Shown piece after piece: positions 8,389 through 17,558 of a DNA stretch of 64,000 nt. The notes beneath the pieces were generated by a model, which saw nothing but the letters and a program-made list of their open reading frames with translations, did no database searches and had not been told where the DNA came from. This DNA comes from Labrenzia sp. VG12 (lineage in GTDB: Bacteria > Pseudomonadota > Alphaproteobacteria > Rhizobiales > Stappiaceae). The stretch spans positions 2,108,001 to 2,172,000 of the forward strand of contig NZ_CP022529.1 of the NCBI RefSeq assembly GCF_002237595.1. The letters run 5' to 3'. Made by a program: the position numbers and the translations under genes. Every line of letters starts with the position of its first letter. Within the stretch, counting starts at the first letter, position 1.

Positions 8389-9705
8389 TTAGATCAGCGA
8401 AAGCAGCACGCCGCCAAGAGCCGACGCCAGGAGCACCCAGATCAGCCCGGCATGAAACCGCAGCAGCAACACGCCGCAAAGCGCTGCCAAGACGGGCACC
8501 CGCCAGTCCAGACTGGCAAGATCCGGCAGCCAGAGCGTCAGCCAGCTCCATTTTTCTGCCGTGACATCCGCAAAGAAGACATGCAAGGCGAACCAGACAG
8601 ACAAGTTCAAAATGACGCCGACCACAGCCGCGATGATCGCGCTGAGAGCCGATTTCAGCCTCGGTTGGGCGGAGATCCATTCCAGATAGGGAGCTCCGGC
8701 AAAGATCCAGAGGAAACACGGCACGAAGGTGGCCCAAAGCGCGACCAGGCCACCGGCAAGACCGAGCGCCAGGCCGCCTTCATTGGCAGCGGCGAGAAAG
8801 CCGACAAACTGTGTCACCAGGATCAGCGGCCCCGGCGTTGTTTCGGCCAGCCCCAGACCGTCCATCATTTCACCGGCGCTCAGCCAGCCGTGAATGGTCA
8901 CAACATCCTGGGCCATATAGGCAAGCACCGCATAGGCACCGCCAAAGGTGACCACAGCCAGCTTGGAGAAGAACCAGCCCAGCTCGCTCAGCACCGGCAC
9001 ACCCGTTGCCCCCTCAAGCACAGCGAGCGGTCCAAGCCAGACGACAAGCCAGATGGCCACGGTCCGCAGTGTTCTGGAAACCGGCACGCCAATCGGCGGA
9101 CTTCCGCTCGTTCCGAGATGCTTTGAGGAGAACACAGCGCCGTAGAACCCGGCCGCAAGGACGATCAGGGGAAAGGGCAATGCGAGAAAGAAGATCGCAA
9201 TGAAAGCCAGACCCGCGATCACCCATTGCCGCTGTTCCGTCAAAGCCCGCTTGGAGAGCCGCAGGAGCGCTTCAAGCACCACGATGAGAACGGCGGCCTT
9301 GATACCGAGAAACAACTGGCTGACCAGCGGCACGTTGCCATAAAGCGCGTAAACCGTTGCCAGGGCAAAGATCGCCAGGGCGCCGGGCACCACGAACAGG
9401 AGACCGGCCAGCAAGCCGCCGGCCACACCCCGCAGCTTCCAGCCGCAATAGGTCGCCAGCTGCATGGCTTCAGGCCCCGGCAGGAGCATGCAGAAACCGA
9501 GCGCGTTGACGTAGTTTTTCTCCGACAACCAGCCGGTCTCATCGACCAGCTTGCGGTGCATGAGGGCAATCTGGGCCGCCGGTCCTCCGAAAGACAGAAG
9601 GCCGATGCCGCCGAAGATGGAAACCAGACGTCCCCAGGAGGTGTCCTGCCCGTCTGACGGCGCAGCGCCAGACACTTCCGGTGCCGTTTTTTGATGTGCA
9701 GTCAC
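8389..9705 (-). CDS. chrA: Chromate transporter ChrA, long-chain two-domain type
   Basis: 438 residues, a hydrophobic protein with two homologous chromate-transport halves. The N-terminal half has LLSFGGPAAQIALMHRKLVD and GFCMLLPGPEAMQLA. The C-terminal half has AVVTFGGAYAVLAYMAQDV and LAETTPGPLILVTQFVGF. The FGG and PGP motifs recur at matching places in each half, as in long-chain CHR proteins that export chromate from the cytoplasm. It lies 5 bp downstream of a rhodanese/ChrB-like gene, forming a two-gene chromate-resistance unit, and is convergent with the alpha/beta hydrolase operon. Confidence 0.93.
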   Translation of the reverse strand: MTAHQKTAPEVSGAAPSDGQDTSWGRLVSIFGGIGLLSFGGPAAQIALMHRKLVDETGWLSEKNYVNALGFCMLLPGPEAMQLATYCGWKLRGVAGGLLAGLLFVVPGALAIFALATVYALYGNVPLVSQLFLGIKAAVLIVVLEALLRLSKRALTEQRQWVIAGLAFIAIFFLALPFPLIVLAAGFYGAVFSSKHLGTSGSPPIGVPVSRTLRTVAIWLVVWLGPLAVLEGATGVPVLSELGWFFSKLAVVTFGGAYAVLAYMAQDVVTIHGWLSAGEMMDGLGLAETTPGPLILVTQFVGFLAAANEGGLALGLAGGLVALWATFVPCFLWIFAGAPYLEWISAQPRLKSALSAIIAAVVGVILNLSVWFALHVFFADVTAEKWSWLTLWLPDLASLDWRVPVLAALCGVLLLRFHAGLIWVLLASALGGVLLSLI

Positions 9706-9710
9706 AACAG

Positions 9711-10529
9711 TCAGCCCTTCCTGCTCGGCGTCGGCCAGTCATGGCCTTCCTCTACCGCATCCCGGGCCCAACGGTAATAGGCATCATAGAGCCCCATACC
9801 CGCCTCGAGTTGCTTGAGATCATCCTTGTACATGCGTGATAGACCTAGGGAGGCGGCGAGTAGCCCGGCGGCCTCGGGCGCCAGGTCGTGCCGGTTGGTA
9901 TCCGCACCGCGAACGATGGTCGCCAGGCGCAGAAGCGGTTCTGTTGTCAGGCCGAATGCGCTCACCATCGTATCGAAGCTGCAAAACTCTTCCCGGTGGC
10001 TCCAGAAGACCCCTTCGACGTCAAACGGCGTGGCGTTGAAGCGTTCGGCCACCCCGGCCACTTCCGACGGCGCGACGAAGAGAAACCTGGCCGACGGATC
10101 GACAAACCGCCTGATCAGCCAGGGACAGGCAATCCGGTCGATCTTCGGCCGGTGCCGTGTCACCCAGACGGTCTGTCCCTTTTCATTGCGCGCCGGCAGA
10201 CTTGCAGCGGGAACCATCGGCAATCCGGCCTCCCGCCAACCCGTTGCGCCCCCTTCCAGGATCTGGGCCTCGATGCCCTCGGCACGCAAAATCGCGGCGG
10301 CACCCGCGCTGAGTTTCAGCCCTTTCCAGCAGACCACGACCACCTTCCGCCCGGCCAGGTGCTGCACCAGCGCTTCAACCTCGTTGAAGGGGTGCCGAAA
10401 GGCTGAGGGAAGGAAGAAAGGATCGTTGTCAAAGTCCTCGTCGATGCGCACATCGACAATCACCGGTGCGTCCGGCAGGCCTATCAATCTGTTCAGCTGA
10501 GAAACTGTAATCGTGTTTGGAGACGGCAT
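9711..10529 (-). CDS. Rhodanese domain fused to a ChrB-like chromate resistance domain
   Basis: 272 residues from the ATG at 10529; a TTG at 10547 is in frame but less likely. Residues ~8-105 form a rhodanese domain with VIVDVRIDEDF and the cysteine loop VVVCWKGLKLSAG (Cys67). From about residue 125, VWVTRHRPKIDRIACPWLI matches the chromate-resistance ChrB C-terminal domain. This fusion is commonly found beside chrA and is thought to act in chromate sensing or sulfur/redox handling. No separate N-terminal ChrB regulator is present here. Confidence 0.85.
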   Translation of the reverse strand: MPSPNTITVSQLNRLIGLPDAPVIVDVRIDEDFDNDPFFLPSAFRHPFNEVEALVQHLAGRKVVVVCWKGLKLSAGAAAILRAEGIEAQILEGGATGWREAGLPMVPAASLPARNEKGQTVWVTRHRPKIDRIACPWLIRRFVDPSARFLFVAPSEVAGVAERFNATPFDVEGVFWSHREEFCSFDTMVSAFGLTTEPLLRLATIVRGADTNRHDLAPEAAGLLAASLGLSRMYKDDLKQLEAGMGLYDAYYRWARDAVEEGHDWPTPSRKG

Positions 10530-10693
10530 GGCGCGTCCTCCCGTCAATTGAGGGTCTATGGACGCGAAACTTCAGCTGACGCCTCACGGGGTGTTCGCAT
10601 GCCCCATGCGCAGTTCAGTGCCAAATCGGGTTGGGAGTGTCAAGCACGGCAGGCTGGAATGCGCCGTTCAGACCAGCCCGGCCCAGGCCCGGT

Positions 10694-11029
10694 TCAGGTC
10701 CTCAGCGGATACCGCTCCGCCTCTTCGAAAACGTCAATCACCTTGGTTCCCGCCTTGATGATCGCACCATGCTCGGCACCGCTCGGAATGTCATAGATGG
10801 CGCCGGGGCCCAGGGTCCGGGTCTCACCGGCAATGGTGAATTCGATCTCGCCGCTCAAGACAGTGCCCCACTGCGCCAGATGGGAATGGGGCGGCAGGAC
10901 CATGTCTTTGACAAAGTCGAAAAAGACGACGAGCCCGGCATCGGATTGCACGGCATACGACTTGACGACATCCTCCGGAAACGGGACATCAAGTGCTGGA
11001 AACCTCTGAATAAACTCCGGAAACTGCAT
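10694..11029 (-). CDS. Small single-domain cupin protein
   Basis: 111 residues. The first cupin motif reads MVLPPHSHLAQWGTVLSGEI, with the metal-binding HxH and the trailing GE, and the second is IPSGAEHGAIIKAG with one histidine. So it is a one-domain metal-binding beta-barrel. The ligand or reaction cannot be told from sequence. It lies between cckA and the chromate genes, on the same strand as both, with its own gaps, so operon membership is uncertain. Confidence 0.8.
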   Translation of the reverse strand: MQFPEFIQRFPALDVPFPEDVVKSYAVQSDAGLVVFFDFVKDMVLPPHSHLAQWGTVLSGEIEFTIAGETRTLGPGAIYDIPSGAEHGAIIKAGTKVIDVFEEAERYPLRT

Positions 11030-11080
11030 GCGATCACCCGCCCTGTTCGATGAAACAGGGCGAAGTCTGCACCGGCTTTC

Positions 11081-13633
11081 CTAACCGTTCAAGACATCCT
11101 TCACCGTGGTCGCCAGCTGCTTCAGCGTGAACGGCTTGGGCAGGAAGAAGAACTGCTCGCCTTCCGGCAGGTTTTCTTCAAACGCATCCTCGGCATAGCC
11201 CGACACGAAGATGATCTTCAGATCAGGGCGGGTCTTGCGCAGCTCCACAAGAAGGGTAGGTCCATCCATTTCCGGCATCACCACGTCGGAGACCACCAGA
11301 TCGACCTCGCCATCGGTTTCTTCCATCACCTCCAGCGCCTCGTTGCCGGAGCCAGCCTCGTAGACGGTGTAGCCGCGTGAGGCGAGCGCACGCGCGGCAA
11401 ACGCCCGCACGGCCTCTTCATCCTCGACCAGCAGGATCGATGCGGAACCGGTGAGATCGGCGACCTTCTCCGGTTCGCTCTCCTTCGGCTCCGGCTTCTT
11501 CTCTTCTACCACTTGCGGGATGTGCCGCGGCAGGAACAGCCGGAACGTCGTGCCGAGATCGACCTCGGAGGTGCAGAAGATGAACCCGCCGGTCTGCTTG
11601 ACGATGCCGTAGACGGTGGACAGACCGAGCCCGGTCCCCTTGCCGACTTCCTTGGTGGAAAAGAACGGATCGAAGATCTTTTCCATGATCTCCGGCGGCA
11701 TGCCGTGACCGGTGTCCTCGACCTCGACCAGCGTGTATTCGCCCGGGGGCATGCCACGGGTGTTGTCGAATTTCGTGCTCTCGGCCTCGGTGACATTGCG
11801 CGTGCGAATGGTCAGGCGGCCGCCATCGGACATGGCATCGCCCGCGTTCACGGCCAGGTTGACGATCACCTGTTCCAGCTGGTTGAGGTCGGCCATGACC
11901 GGCCACAGATCGCGGCCGTGGATCACCTTCAGGTCGACCTTTTCGCCGAGCAAGCGGTCAAGCAGGATGGAGAGATCCGCCAGAACGTCGTTCAGTTCCA
12001 GCTGCTGCGGACGCAGCGTCTGGCGACGCGAGAAGGCCAGCAGCTGCCGCACCAGACCGGCGGCCCGGTTGGCGTTCTGCTTGATGTTCATGATGTCCTG
12101 GAAGGACGGGTCGGTCGGCCGGTGGCTGGCAAGCAGCAGATCGGAGAAGCCGATGATCGCGGTCAGGACGTTGTTGAAATCATGTGCAACGCCGCCGGCC
12201 AGCTGACCGATGGCCTGCATCTTCTGGCTCTGGGCAAATTGCGCTTCCAGCGCCCGCTGCTGCGTGGTTTCCAGCGCATAGACGATGGCCGCCTCACCGT
12301 CGCCCTCGCCTTCCTGAACCGCGGAGACATAGAACGTCGCCGAGCGCGGATCGTTGCCTTCGACAAGCGGAATGTCGACAGGCGCGATTTCGCCGATGCC
12401 GTTGGCGGCCGCCTGCAAGGACCTTGAGAGCTCCTCGCGACCATTGTCGGCCACATAGGCTTCCAGCTTGGGCGACTCGTCATCCGTATCGACAGCCCCG
12501 AACAGCTTAAGGAAAGGCGCATTGGTCCTGAGCACCCGGCCTTCCTTGTCGAGCGAGGCAATCGCAATCGGCGTGTTGTTGAAGAAACGTGCGAAACGGA
12601 CCTCAGCGGCGCGCAGCGCTTCGGACGCTTCCTCGCCCCGGGACCGGTTGAGCACCAGCGTCCGGCTGTCCCCGGGCTGGCCGTTCTCGCCGAAGGGCAC
12701 CCGGTGCAAGAGCCGCACCGGAAGGCCGCGACCGTTGCGGGTGACAAAATCAAGATCGAAGGTTTCGCTCTTGACCTCGCCGGCCTGGCCCTTGAGGGAG
12801 CGGATCAGCTCGGTCCCGTCGCCGCGCACGATACTGGAGAGATCGAGGTCACCGGCGTCGAACTGGGCCAGATCATACCCCAGCCAGTCGGCCAGCGTGG
12901 CGTTCAGATAGACGATCCTGCCTTCGGCATCGCAGGAAAAGAACCCGGCCGGCGCATGATCGAGGAAATTGATGACCCGCTGCAGCTCCTGGAAGGAGTT
13001 TTCCTGTTCGGCGCGGTCGCGGGTGATGTCGGACAGCTGCCACACGGCCATGGGCTTGCCACCGCCCCGTTCCTTGGACACCTGAAGCGGACGCACCGAC
13101 ACCCGGTACCAGCGCGCGGTGCCGTCCGCCCGTCCGAGCGGGAACGGCATGCGGATCTCTTCCTGGGCCCTGCGGCCGTCACGCATCGCCTGGGACAGGC
13201 GGAAAATGGCGTCGGCTGCATCCGGATCAGAAGAGAACACCCGTTCAACCACCCGAATGTCGGCAGCGGTCTCCGCGCCGGTCAGATCGGCATAGGCCTT
13301 GTTGGCGTAAACCAGTCGCCCGTCCAGATCGGTGATCAGGGCGCCGTCTTCCAGCGTGTCGACAAAAGCGGATGCAAGCGGATTGGATTCACCCGGACGC
13401 GCGGACAGGCGCAGGAAGCCGATTGCCCCGGCAAAGAGGCAGAACACGCCGACCACGGCAAGGATGCCCAGAAGCGCAAGGATGAACGGCTGCGCAACTT
13501 CACGGTCCATCACCGCAAAGGCAGCTGCGGCGCCGACAAGCAGCAGCGCCAGGCCGATCAGCAGCCCTATATTGCCGGACCGCTCTGGGCGACTGATCAT
13601 CGGCCCGCTCGGCGATCCGTCCATGTCCTTCAT
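11081..13633 (-). CDS. cckA: Cell-cycle hybrid histidine kinase CckA
   Basis: 850 residues. Two membrane helices (~21-41 and ~50-74) are followed by PAS-like domains (~85-205, ~215-330, ~345-460), a histidine kinase core with H484 in GGVAHDFNNVLTAI, an ATPase domain (NLAVNAGDAMSDGG, DTGHGMPP, GKGTGLGLSTVYGI), and a C-terminal receiver with phospho-acceptor D783 in LVVSDVVMPEMDG. This layout is CckA of alphaproteobacteria, which phosphorylates ChpT and through it CtrA and CpdR. CtrA regulates flagellar genes, and CtrA-type boxes are present in this window (17187 and 42434). It is next to flhB on the same strand. Confidence 0.95.
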   Translation of the reverse strand: MKDMDGSPSGPMISRPERSGNIGLLIGLALLLVGAAAAFAVMDREVAQPFILALLGILAVVGVFCLFAGAIGFLRLSARPGESNPLASAFVDTLEDGALITDLDGRLVYANKAYADLTGAETAADIRVVERVFSSDPDAADAIFRLSQAMRDGRRAQEEIRMPFPLGRADGTARWYRVSVRPLQVSKERGGGKPMAVWQLSDITRDRAEQENSFQELQRVINFLDHAPAGFFSCDAEGRIVYLNATLADWLGYDLAQFDAGDLDLSSIVRGDGTELIRSLKGQAGEVKSETFDLDFVTRNGRGLPVRLLHRVPFGENGQPGDSRTLVLNRSRGEEASEALRAAEVRFARFFNNTPIAIASLDKEGRVLRTNAPFLKLFGAVDTDDESPKLEAYVADNGREELSRSLQAAANGIGEIAPVDIPLVEGNDPRSATFYVSAVQEGEGDGEAAIVYALETTQQRALEAQFAQSQKMQAIGQLAGGVAHDFNNVLTAIIGFSDLLLASHRPTDPSFQDIMNIKQNANRAAGLVRQLLAFSRRQTLRPQQLELNDVLADLSILLDRLLGEKVDLKVIHGRDLWPVMADLNQLEQVIVNLAVNAGDAMSDGGRLTIRTRNVTEAESTKFDNTRGMPPGEYTLVEVEDTGHGMPPEIMEKIFDPFFSTKEVGKGTGLGLSTVYGIVKQTGGFIFCTSEVDLGTTFRLFLPRHIPQVVEEKKPEPKESEPEKVADLTGSASILLVEDEEAVRAFAARALASRGYTVYEAGSGNEALEVMEETDGEVDLVVSDVVMPEMDGPTLLVELRKTRPDLKIIFVSGYAEDAFEENLPEGEQFFFLPKPFTLKQLATTVKDVLNG

Positions 13634-13784
13634 CCGTCCTGTCTCCCCGGCCCGATTCGCATCTGAAAGGGCCGTACATAAGCATTCTGTGCTTAATAGC
13701 GTATTTCAACTGATATGCGACCAAGTCCTGTTGAAATTCACCTGTTTGACTTGGGAGCTGTCCTGGCCTGTTGCTTTGATGCCG

Positions 13785-14864
13785 TCAGTTTGCCCGCCAC
13801 TTGGCGCGGTTGCGCATGCGGAAGACGAAGCCGATCACCTCGGCAACCGCCTTGTAATGCTCTTCCGGCACTTCCTGATCGATGTCGACGGTCGCATAAA
13901 GCGCACGGGCAAGCGGCGGGTTCTCGACCACGGGCACCTCGTGCTCCTTGGCGATCTCACGCATTTTCAGGGCAACGGCATCCGTGCCCTTGGCCAGGCA
14001 GAGCGGCGCGCCCATTCCCTCTTCATATTTGAGTGCAACAGCATAGTGGGTCGGGTTGGTAACGACCACCGTCGCAGCCGGCACCGCCGCCATCATGCGC
14101 TTGCGCGAGCGTTCCATCCGGAGTTGCCGGATCTTGCCCTTGACCTGCGGATCACCTTCCGTCTGCTTAAATTCTTCTTTGATCTCGCGCAGCGACATCT
14201 TCTGTTTGTTGAACCACTTGTTCTTCTGGTAGATGAAGTCGGCTGCGGCAACGACCGTCATGACCGCAAGAATGGCGGCAAGGCATTGCAGGATAAGCAC
14301 CCGGGCTTCCTGCAGAATGACGCTGGTTTCCGCGAAGATGATGATGTCGGCCTCATCCCGGTGTGGCCACATCACCGCGACCATGACCGCGCCCACGATC
14401 ACGATCTTCGCCATGCCCTTTGCGAAGTTGACCAGGCTGTCGACGGAAAACAGGCGCTTGAAGCCCGAGAGAGGTGAAATCTTGGAGAGCTTCGGCTTGA
14501 TGGTTTCGCCGGTAAACAGCGGCTGGTGCTGCACGAGGTTGCCTGCAACCGCCATGAGAACCAGCGCCAGAAGAGGCAAACCGGCGATCAAGGCAACCGA
14601 CTGGCCCGTGTCGCGCCACAGGGCTTTCAGCGCATAGCCGTCCACCGGGATCTGGTGGGCATGCTCCAGGTATCCTTTCATCAGGTCGCCCAGCGCAGCA
14701 GCCGCTCCGGGCGCAAGCAGGGCAATCATCAGGGTCGCCCCGGCCAGCGTGAACCAGGTACTGACTTCCTGAGATTTCGGTACGTCCCCCTTGTCATGCG
14801 CTTCCTTCAAGCGCTTTTGCGTGGGGTCCTCAGTTTTCTCCGAATCGTCGGTATTGTCAGCCAT
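13785..14864 (-). CDS. flhB: Flagellar export gate protein FlhB
   Basis: 359 residues. The cytoplasmic N-terminus begins with EKTEDPTQKRLKEAHDKGDV, the classic FlhB/SctU start. Four membrane helices follow, then a soluble C-terminal domain with the autocleavage site NPTH (270-273). Cleavage between N and P switches export from rod/hook to filament substrates. It is downstream of fliR in the same orientation with a 9-bp gap, so it is the last gene of the flgB-flgC-fliE-fliQ-fliR-flhB operon. The C-terminus is typical in length. Confidence 0.97.
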   Translation of the reverse strand: MADNTDDSEKTEDPTQKRLKEAHDKGDVPKSQEVSTWFTLAGATLMIALLAPGAAAALGDLMKGYLEHAHQIPVDGYALKALWRDTGQSVALIAGLPLLALVLMAVAGNLVQHQPLFTGETIKPKLSKISPLSGFKRLFSVDSLVNFAKGMAKIVIVGAVMVAVMWPHRDEADIIIFAETSVILQEARVLILQCLAAILAVMTVVAAADFIYQKNKWFNKQKMSLREIKEEFKQTEGDPQVKGKIRQLRMERSRKRMMAAVPAATVVVTNPTHYAVALKYEEGMGAPLCLAKGTDAVALKMREIAKEHEVPVVENPPLARALYATVDIDQEVPEEHYKAVAEVIGFVFRMRNRAKWRAN

Positions 14865-14873
14865 TGCGCGGCA

Positions 14874-15647
14874 TCACCCCACAATGAACTTGCCGAGAGC
14901 CTGCTGAAAATGATCCAGATAGAACATCATCAGCGTGACAATCAGCACCATGAGAAGAAGGAACCCGATCGCGATGTTCACGGGCATGGCGATGAAGAAG
15001 ATCTGCATTTGCGGCATCAGCTTGTTAAGCAGGCCAAGGCCGAAGTAAAACACCAGACCGACCACCAGAAACGGCGCGGACATGCGCACCGCGATGGTAA
15101 AGACATGCGCCACCGTATCCGCCGCGTTCTGGGAAAAGTCGCCAACGGGCGGCGGCATTCCCGGCGGAAAAAGAGTGAAACTGTCATGCAGCGCAGCGAT
15201 CACCAGATAGTGGGTGTCGGTCACGAAGATCAGCGTGATCCCAAGGATTGACAGGAAGTTGCCGTAAAGCGCGCCCTGCTGGCCCTCGTTGGCGATGTCC
15301 GTGCCGAGCGCAAAGGCCAGGCCCGACTGGTTGGCCATGATCACACCCGCGATCTGCAGGACGGACGTGATCATCTTAGCACAGAGCCCGATGCCGAACC
15401 CGATGGCCATTTCCGCAAACAGGAGCATTGCGAGCCGTGGCGCGTTCGATGTCAGGTCGGCCGGATAGAGTGAGGAGGCTACCGGATAGAGCACCAGCGT
15501 CAGGGCCAGTGCGATCGTCAGCCGAAACCGCGTTGGAATGGTGCTCTCTCCGAGCCCCGGCAGCAGCATGATCATCGTGCCCAGCCGCGCGAACATCAGC
15601 ATGAACGCGGCGGCAACATCGGGCAGGAAATCAAGCTGGATCGTCAT
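14874..15647 (-). CDS. fliR: Flagellar export gate protein FliR
   Basis: 257 residues and very hydrophobic. ARLGTMIMLLPGLGESTIPT near the N-terminus, GLAFALGTDIANEG and the closing LLMVLIVTLMMFYLDHFQQ are typical of FliR/SctT. It assembles with FliP and FliQ into the export-gate cone in the inner membrane. Order and orientation (fliQ upstream, flhB downstream, gaps of about 10 bp) show one transcription unit. Confidence 0.96.
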   Translation of the reverse strand: MTIQLDFLPDVAAAFMLMFARLGTMIMLLPGLGESTIPTRFRLTIALALTLVLYPVASSLYPADLTSNAPRLAMLLFAEMAIGFGIGLCAKMITSVLQIAGVIMANQSGLAFALGTDIANEGQQGALYGNFLSILGITLIFVTDTHYLVIAALHDSFTLFPPGMPPPVGDFSQNAADTVAHVFTIAVRMSAPFLVVGLVFYFGLGLLNKLMPQMQIFFIAMPVNIAIGFLLLMVLIVTLMMFYLDHFQQALGKFIVG

Positions 15648-15657
15648 GAGCGCACGC

Positions 15658-15924
15658 CTAACCGGTGGTCAGGATCAACTCGCTGATGCGCCCCATGAAG
15701 GTCTGGAGCACGCTGCTCATGAAGGGCAGCATCACAAGGATTGTCGCAAAGATCGCCAGGATCTTGGGCACGAAGACCAGCGTCATTTCCTGAATCTGCG
15801 TCAGTGCCTGGAACAGGGCGATCACGATGCCCACCAGAAGACCGATCACCATGACCGGCCCCGCCACCAGGATCATGGTCCAGACGGCTTCACGTGCCAC
15901 ATCTAGAACTTCAGCACCGGTCAT
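15658..15924 (-). CDS. fliQ: Flagellar export gate protein FliQ
   Basis: 88 residues, the family length. Two hydrophobic hairpin helices: VWTMILVAGPVMVIGLLVGI and the segment starting LVFVPKILAIFATILVML, separated by the conserved FQALTQIQEMTL. This is FliQ/SctS, four copies of which wrap the FliP-FliR cone. It lies 10 bp upstream of fliR and 24 bp downstream of fliE. Confidence 0.96.
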   Translation of the reverse strand: MTGAEVLDVAREAVWTMILVAGPVMVIGLLVGIVIALFQALTQIQEMTLVFVPKILAIFATILVMLPFMSSVLQTFMGRISELILTTG

Positions 15925-15948
15925 GAAATGCGCCTTTCAGTTTGCCAA

Positions 15949-16263
15949 TCAGATCGGCATTCGCATGATTTCCTCATAGGCGGAAATGACCCGGTCGCGC
16001 ACCGCGACCATGGTTTCCAGGGCCACTTCGGTTTCGGCGATCGCCGTGACCACATCGACCACGTCGGCCTTGCCTTCCACAAGGCCAACAGCCTTGTCGT
16101 CGGCCACACGTCCAGCCTCAACCACGTCCCCGACCGCTTCCTGCACCATCTTGCCGAAATCGACAGCCTCCGGACGGGGCGCGTTGTCTTCCAGCGCCCG
16201 CGCCTGCTGCTGCAGCTTGGCCGCCATCTGGTAGGCATTGTTAGCAATCGATGCGGTCGACAT
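15949..16263 (-). CDS. fliE: Hook-basal body complex protein FliE
   Basis: 104 residues. The C-terminal half (VVTAIAETEVALETMVAVRD, VISAYEEIMRMPI) is the conserved FliE helical hairpin with the ending seen in most FliE proteins. FliE joins the MS-ring and export gate to the proximal rod. It lies between flgC and fliQ in the rod/export operon. Confidence 0.95.
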   Translation of the reverse strand: MSTASIANNAYQMAAKLQQQARALEDNAPRPEAVDFGKMVQEAVGDVVEAGRVADDKAVGLVEGKADVVDVVTAIAETEVALETMVAVRDRVISAYEEIMRMPI

Positions 16264-16290
16264 GGCTTAGGCTCCTTGCGGCTCGGCGGC

Positions 16291-16701
16291 TTACGCCCGC
16301 AGAATATCGATGGTCTTCTGAAGCATCTTTCGGGTTGAATCGATGACGTTCAGATTGGCTTCGTAGGACCGCTGCGCTTCGCGCATGTCGGTGGTCTCGA
16401 TCAGCGTGTTCACGTTCGGCTGACGCACATAGCCCTGCTCGTCCGCGGCCGGATGCCCCGGCATGTGCACGGATTTGAACGCGGACGTGTCCTCTGCGAT
16501 CTTGCCGAGCTCAACCTTGTTGGCCTCCAGCTCGCGATCGAAATGAGACTGGAAGGTCGGGATCTTGCGCCGGTAGGGCTCTTCCTCGGGTGTCCTGCCT
16601 GTCGAGTTGGCGTTGGCAATGTTCTCCGCGATGACTCGCATGCGCCCGTTTTGCGCTTTCAGTCCGCTTGCGGAGATGAACAGGGATTTGAGCAGGTCCA
16701 T
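16291..16701 (-). CDS. flgC: Proximal rod protein FlgC
   Basis: 136 residues. The N-terminal rod signature LFISASGLKAQNGRMRVIAE-NIANANSTG and the C-terminal REAQRSYEANLNVIDSTRKM are diagnostic of FlgC. It is exported by the flagellar type III system and forms part of the proximal rod with FlgB and FlgF. It is 31 bp downstream of flgB and 27 bp upstream of fliE. Confidence 0.96.
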   Translation of the reverse strand: MDLLKSLFISASGLKAQNGRMRVIAENIANANSTGRTPEEEPYRRKIPTFQSHFDRELEANKVELGKIAEDTSAFKSVHMPGHPAADEQGYVRQPNVNTLIETTDMREAQRSYEANLNVIDSTRKMLQKTIDILRA

Positions 16702-16732
16702 GGATCGGGTCCTTTTCTAGTCAGGCCACGCG

Positions 16733-17137
16733 TCAGACGCTTTTGGAAAGGGCTTTCCGGATCAATCCGAGTCCCTTGGTGTAAAGCGCTGTCACCGCCT
16801 GGTAGTCCATCTGGTTTTCGGTGATCTTCATCATCTGCTCTTCCAGATTGACGCTGTTTCCGCTCGGCGTGATTTCGAATGTGTCGCGCTCTTCCGCCTT
16901 GACCTTGCCCTGGCCCGATATCGCCACTTCGATATGCCCGGCCTTGGTGGTGGCCGTTGTCAGGCCGAAAGACTGACGACCGATATGCTCCTGGAAGGAA
17001 TAGGCCTTCACTTCCCGGGCCTGGTAGCCAGGCGTGTCAGCATGGGCAATGTTTTCCGCAAGCACGCCCTGCCGTGTCTGATGCCATTGCATCTTCGACT
17101 TCAGCGCCTGGAACAGCGGCAGATCGGTGACGGTCAT
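16733..17137 (-). CDS. flgB: Proximal rod protein FlgB
   Basis: 134 residues from the ATG at 17137 (MTVTDLPLFQALKSKMQWHQ). An upstream ATG at 17149 adds four residues but has no better ribosome site. VLAENIAHADTPGYQAREVK is the rod-protein motif, and MKITENQMDYQAVTALY is the FlgB C-terminal helix. It is the first gene of the flgB-flgC-fliE-fliQ-fliR-flhB operon. A perfect TTAA-N7-TTAA CtrA-type box lies 50 bp upstream of this start, so cell-cycle control is likely. Confidence 0.95.
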   Translation of the reverse strand: MTVTDLPLFQALKSKMQWHQTRQGVLAENIAHADTPGYQAREVKAYSFQEHIGRQSFGLTTATTKAGHIEVAISGQGKVKAEERDTFEITPSGNSVNLEEQMMKITENQMDYQAVTALYTKGLGLIRKALSKSV

Positions 17138-17186
17138 GCGATTCACCATTCGTTAACCAACTCGGCAATGATTGCCGTTCAAATGG

Positions 17187-17201
17187 TTAATGAAAGGTTA
17201 A
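17187..17201. promoter_or_regulatory. CtrA-type box upstream of flgB
   Basis: TTAATGAAAGGTTAA is an exact TTAA-N7-TTAA, the binding motif of the response regulator CtrA in alphaproteobacteria. It lies 50 bp upstream of the flgB start, in the divergent flgB/fliO gap. CtrA is the terminal target of the CckA pathway, whose kinase gene is about 4 kb away. Confidence 0.65.
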
Positions 17202-17293
17202 TGCCCGCACCGGACCTCAGCACGCAAACCTTACAAAAACCAGTGGAAGGGACAACATTCCTTTGCATTTCGCAAAAAGAGCCATGGCCCCGA

Positions 17294-17310
17294 CAGGCAA
17301 ATTTTGCCTG
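17294..17310. repeat. 17-nt perfect palindrome in the flgB/fliO gap
   Basis: Arms CAGGCAAA and TTTGCCTG separated by one T. It lacks a following T-run on either strand, so it looks more like a dimeric protein site than a terminator. It could serve the fliO or flgB promoter. The binding protein is unknown. Confidence 0.5.
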
Positions 17311-17558
17311 CTTCTGTTAACTTTAAGGCCTAGTGAGATTCGCAGCGGCTCAGCAAGCAACCGGCATTCAGAATTCCATGAGGAGCGCCGCTCCCGCACT
17401 GAGAAAAGCAAGGCTATCGAGTGCGTTGGAGAGCCGGGCCGTCCGAAGCGAAGCACCAGGAATTACTGGGGATAAAGGCGTTCTTCCCCAATTGAGGCAA
17501 GAAGCCGGGGTAACCGGCAATCGAGTTCAATCCGCAGGCGGGGCGGCACGAGGGCAAA

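Larger units (their letters stand above)
17138..17558. other. Divergent intergenic region flgB/fliO (421 bp)
   Basis: No convincing gene; open frames here are short and of poor codon quality. It contains the CtrA box at 17187-17201 and a 17-nt palindrome at 17294-17310 (CAGGCAAA-T-TTTGCCTG). AT-rich stretches near flgB fit a promoter. The fliO-proximal half is GC-rich and carries a purine-rich ribosome site (GAGGGCA) just before the fliO ATG. Confidence 0.6.
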
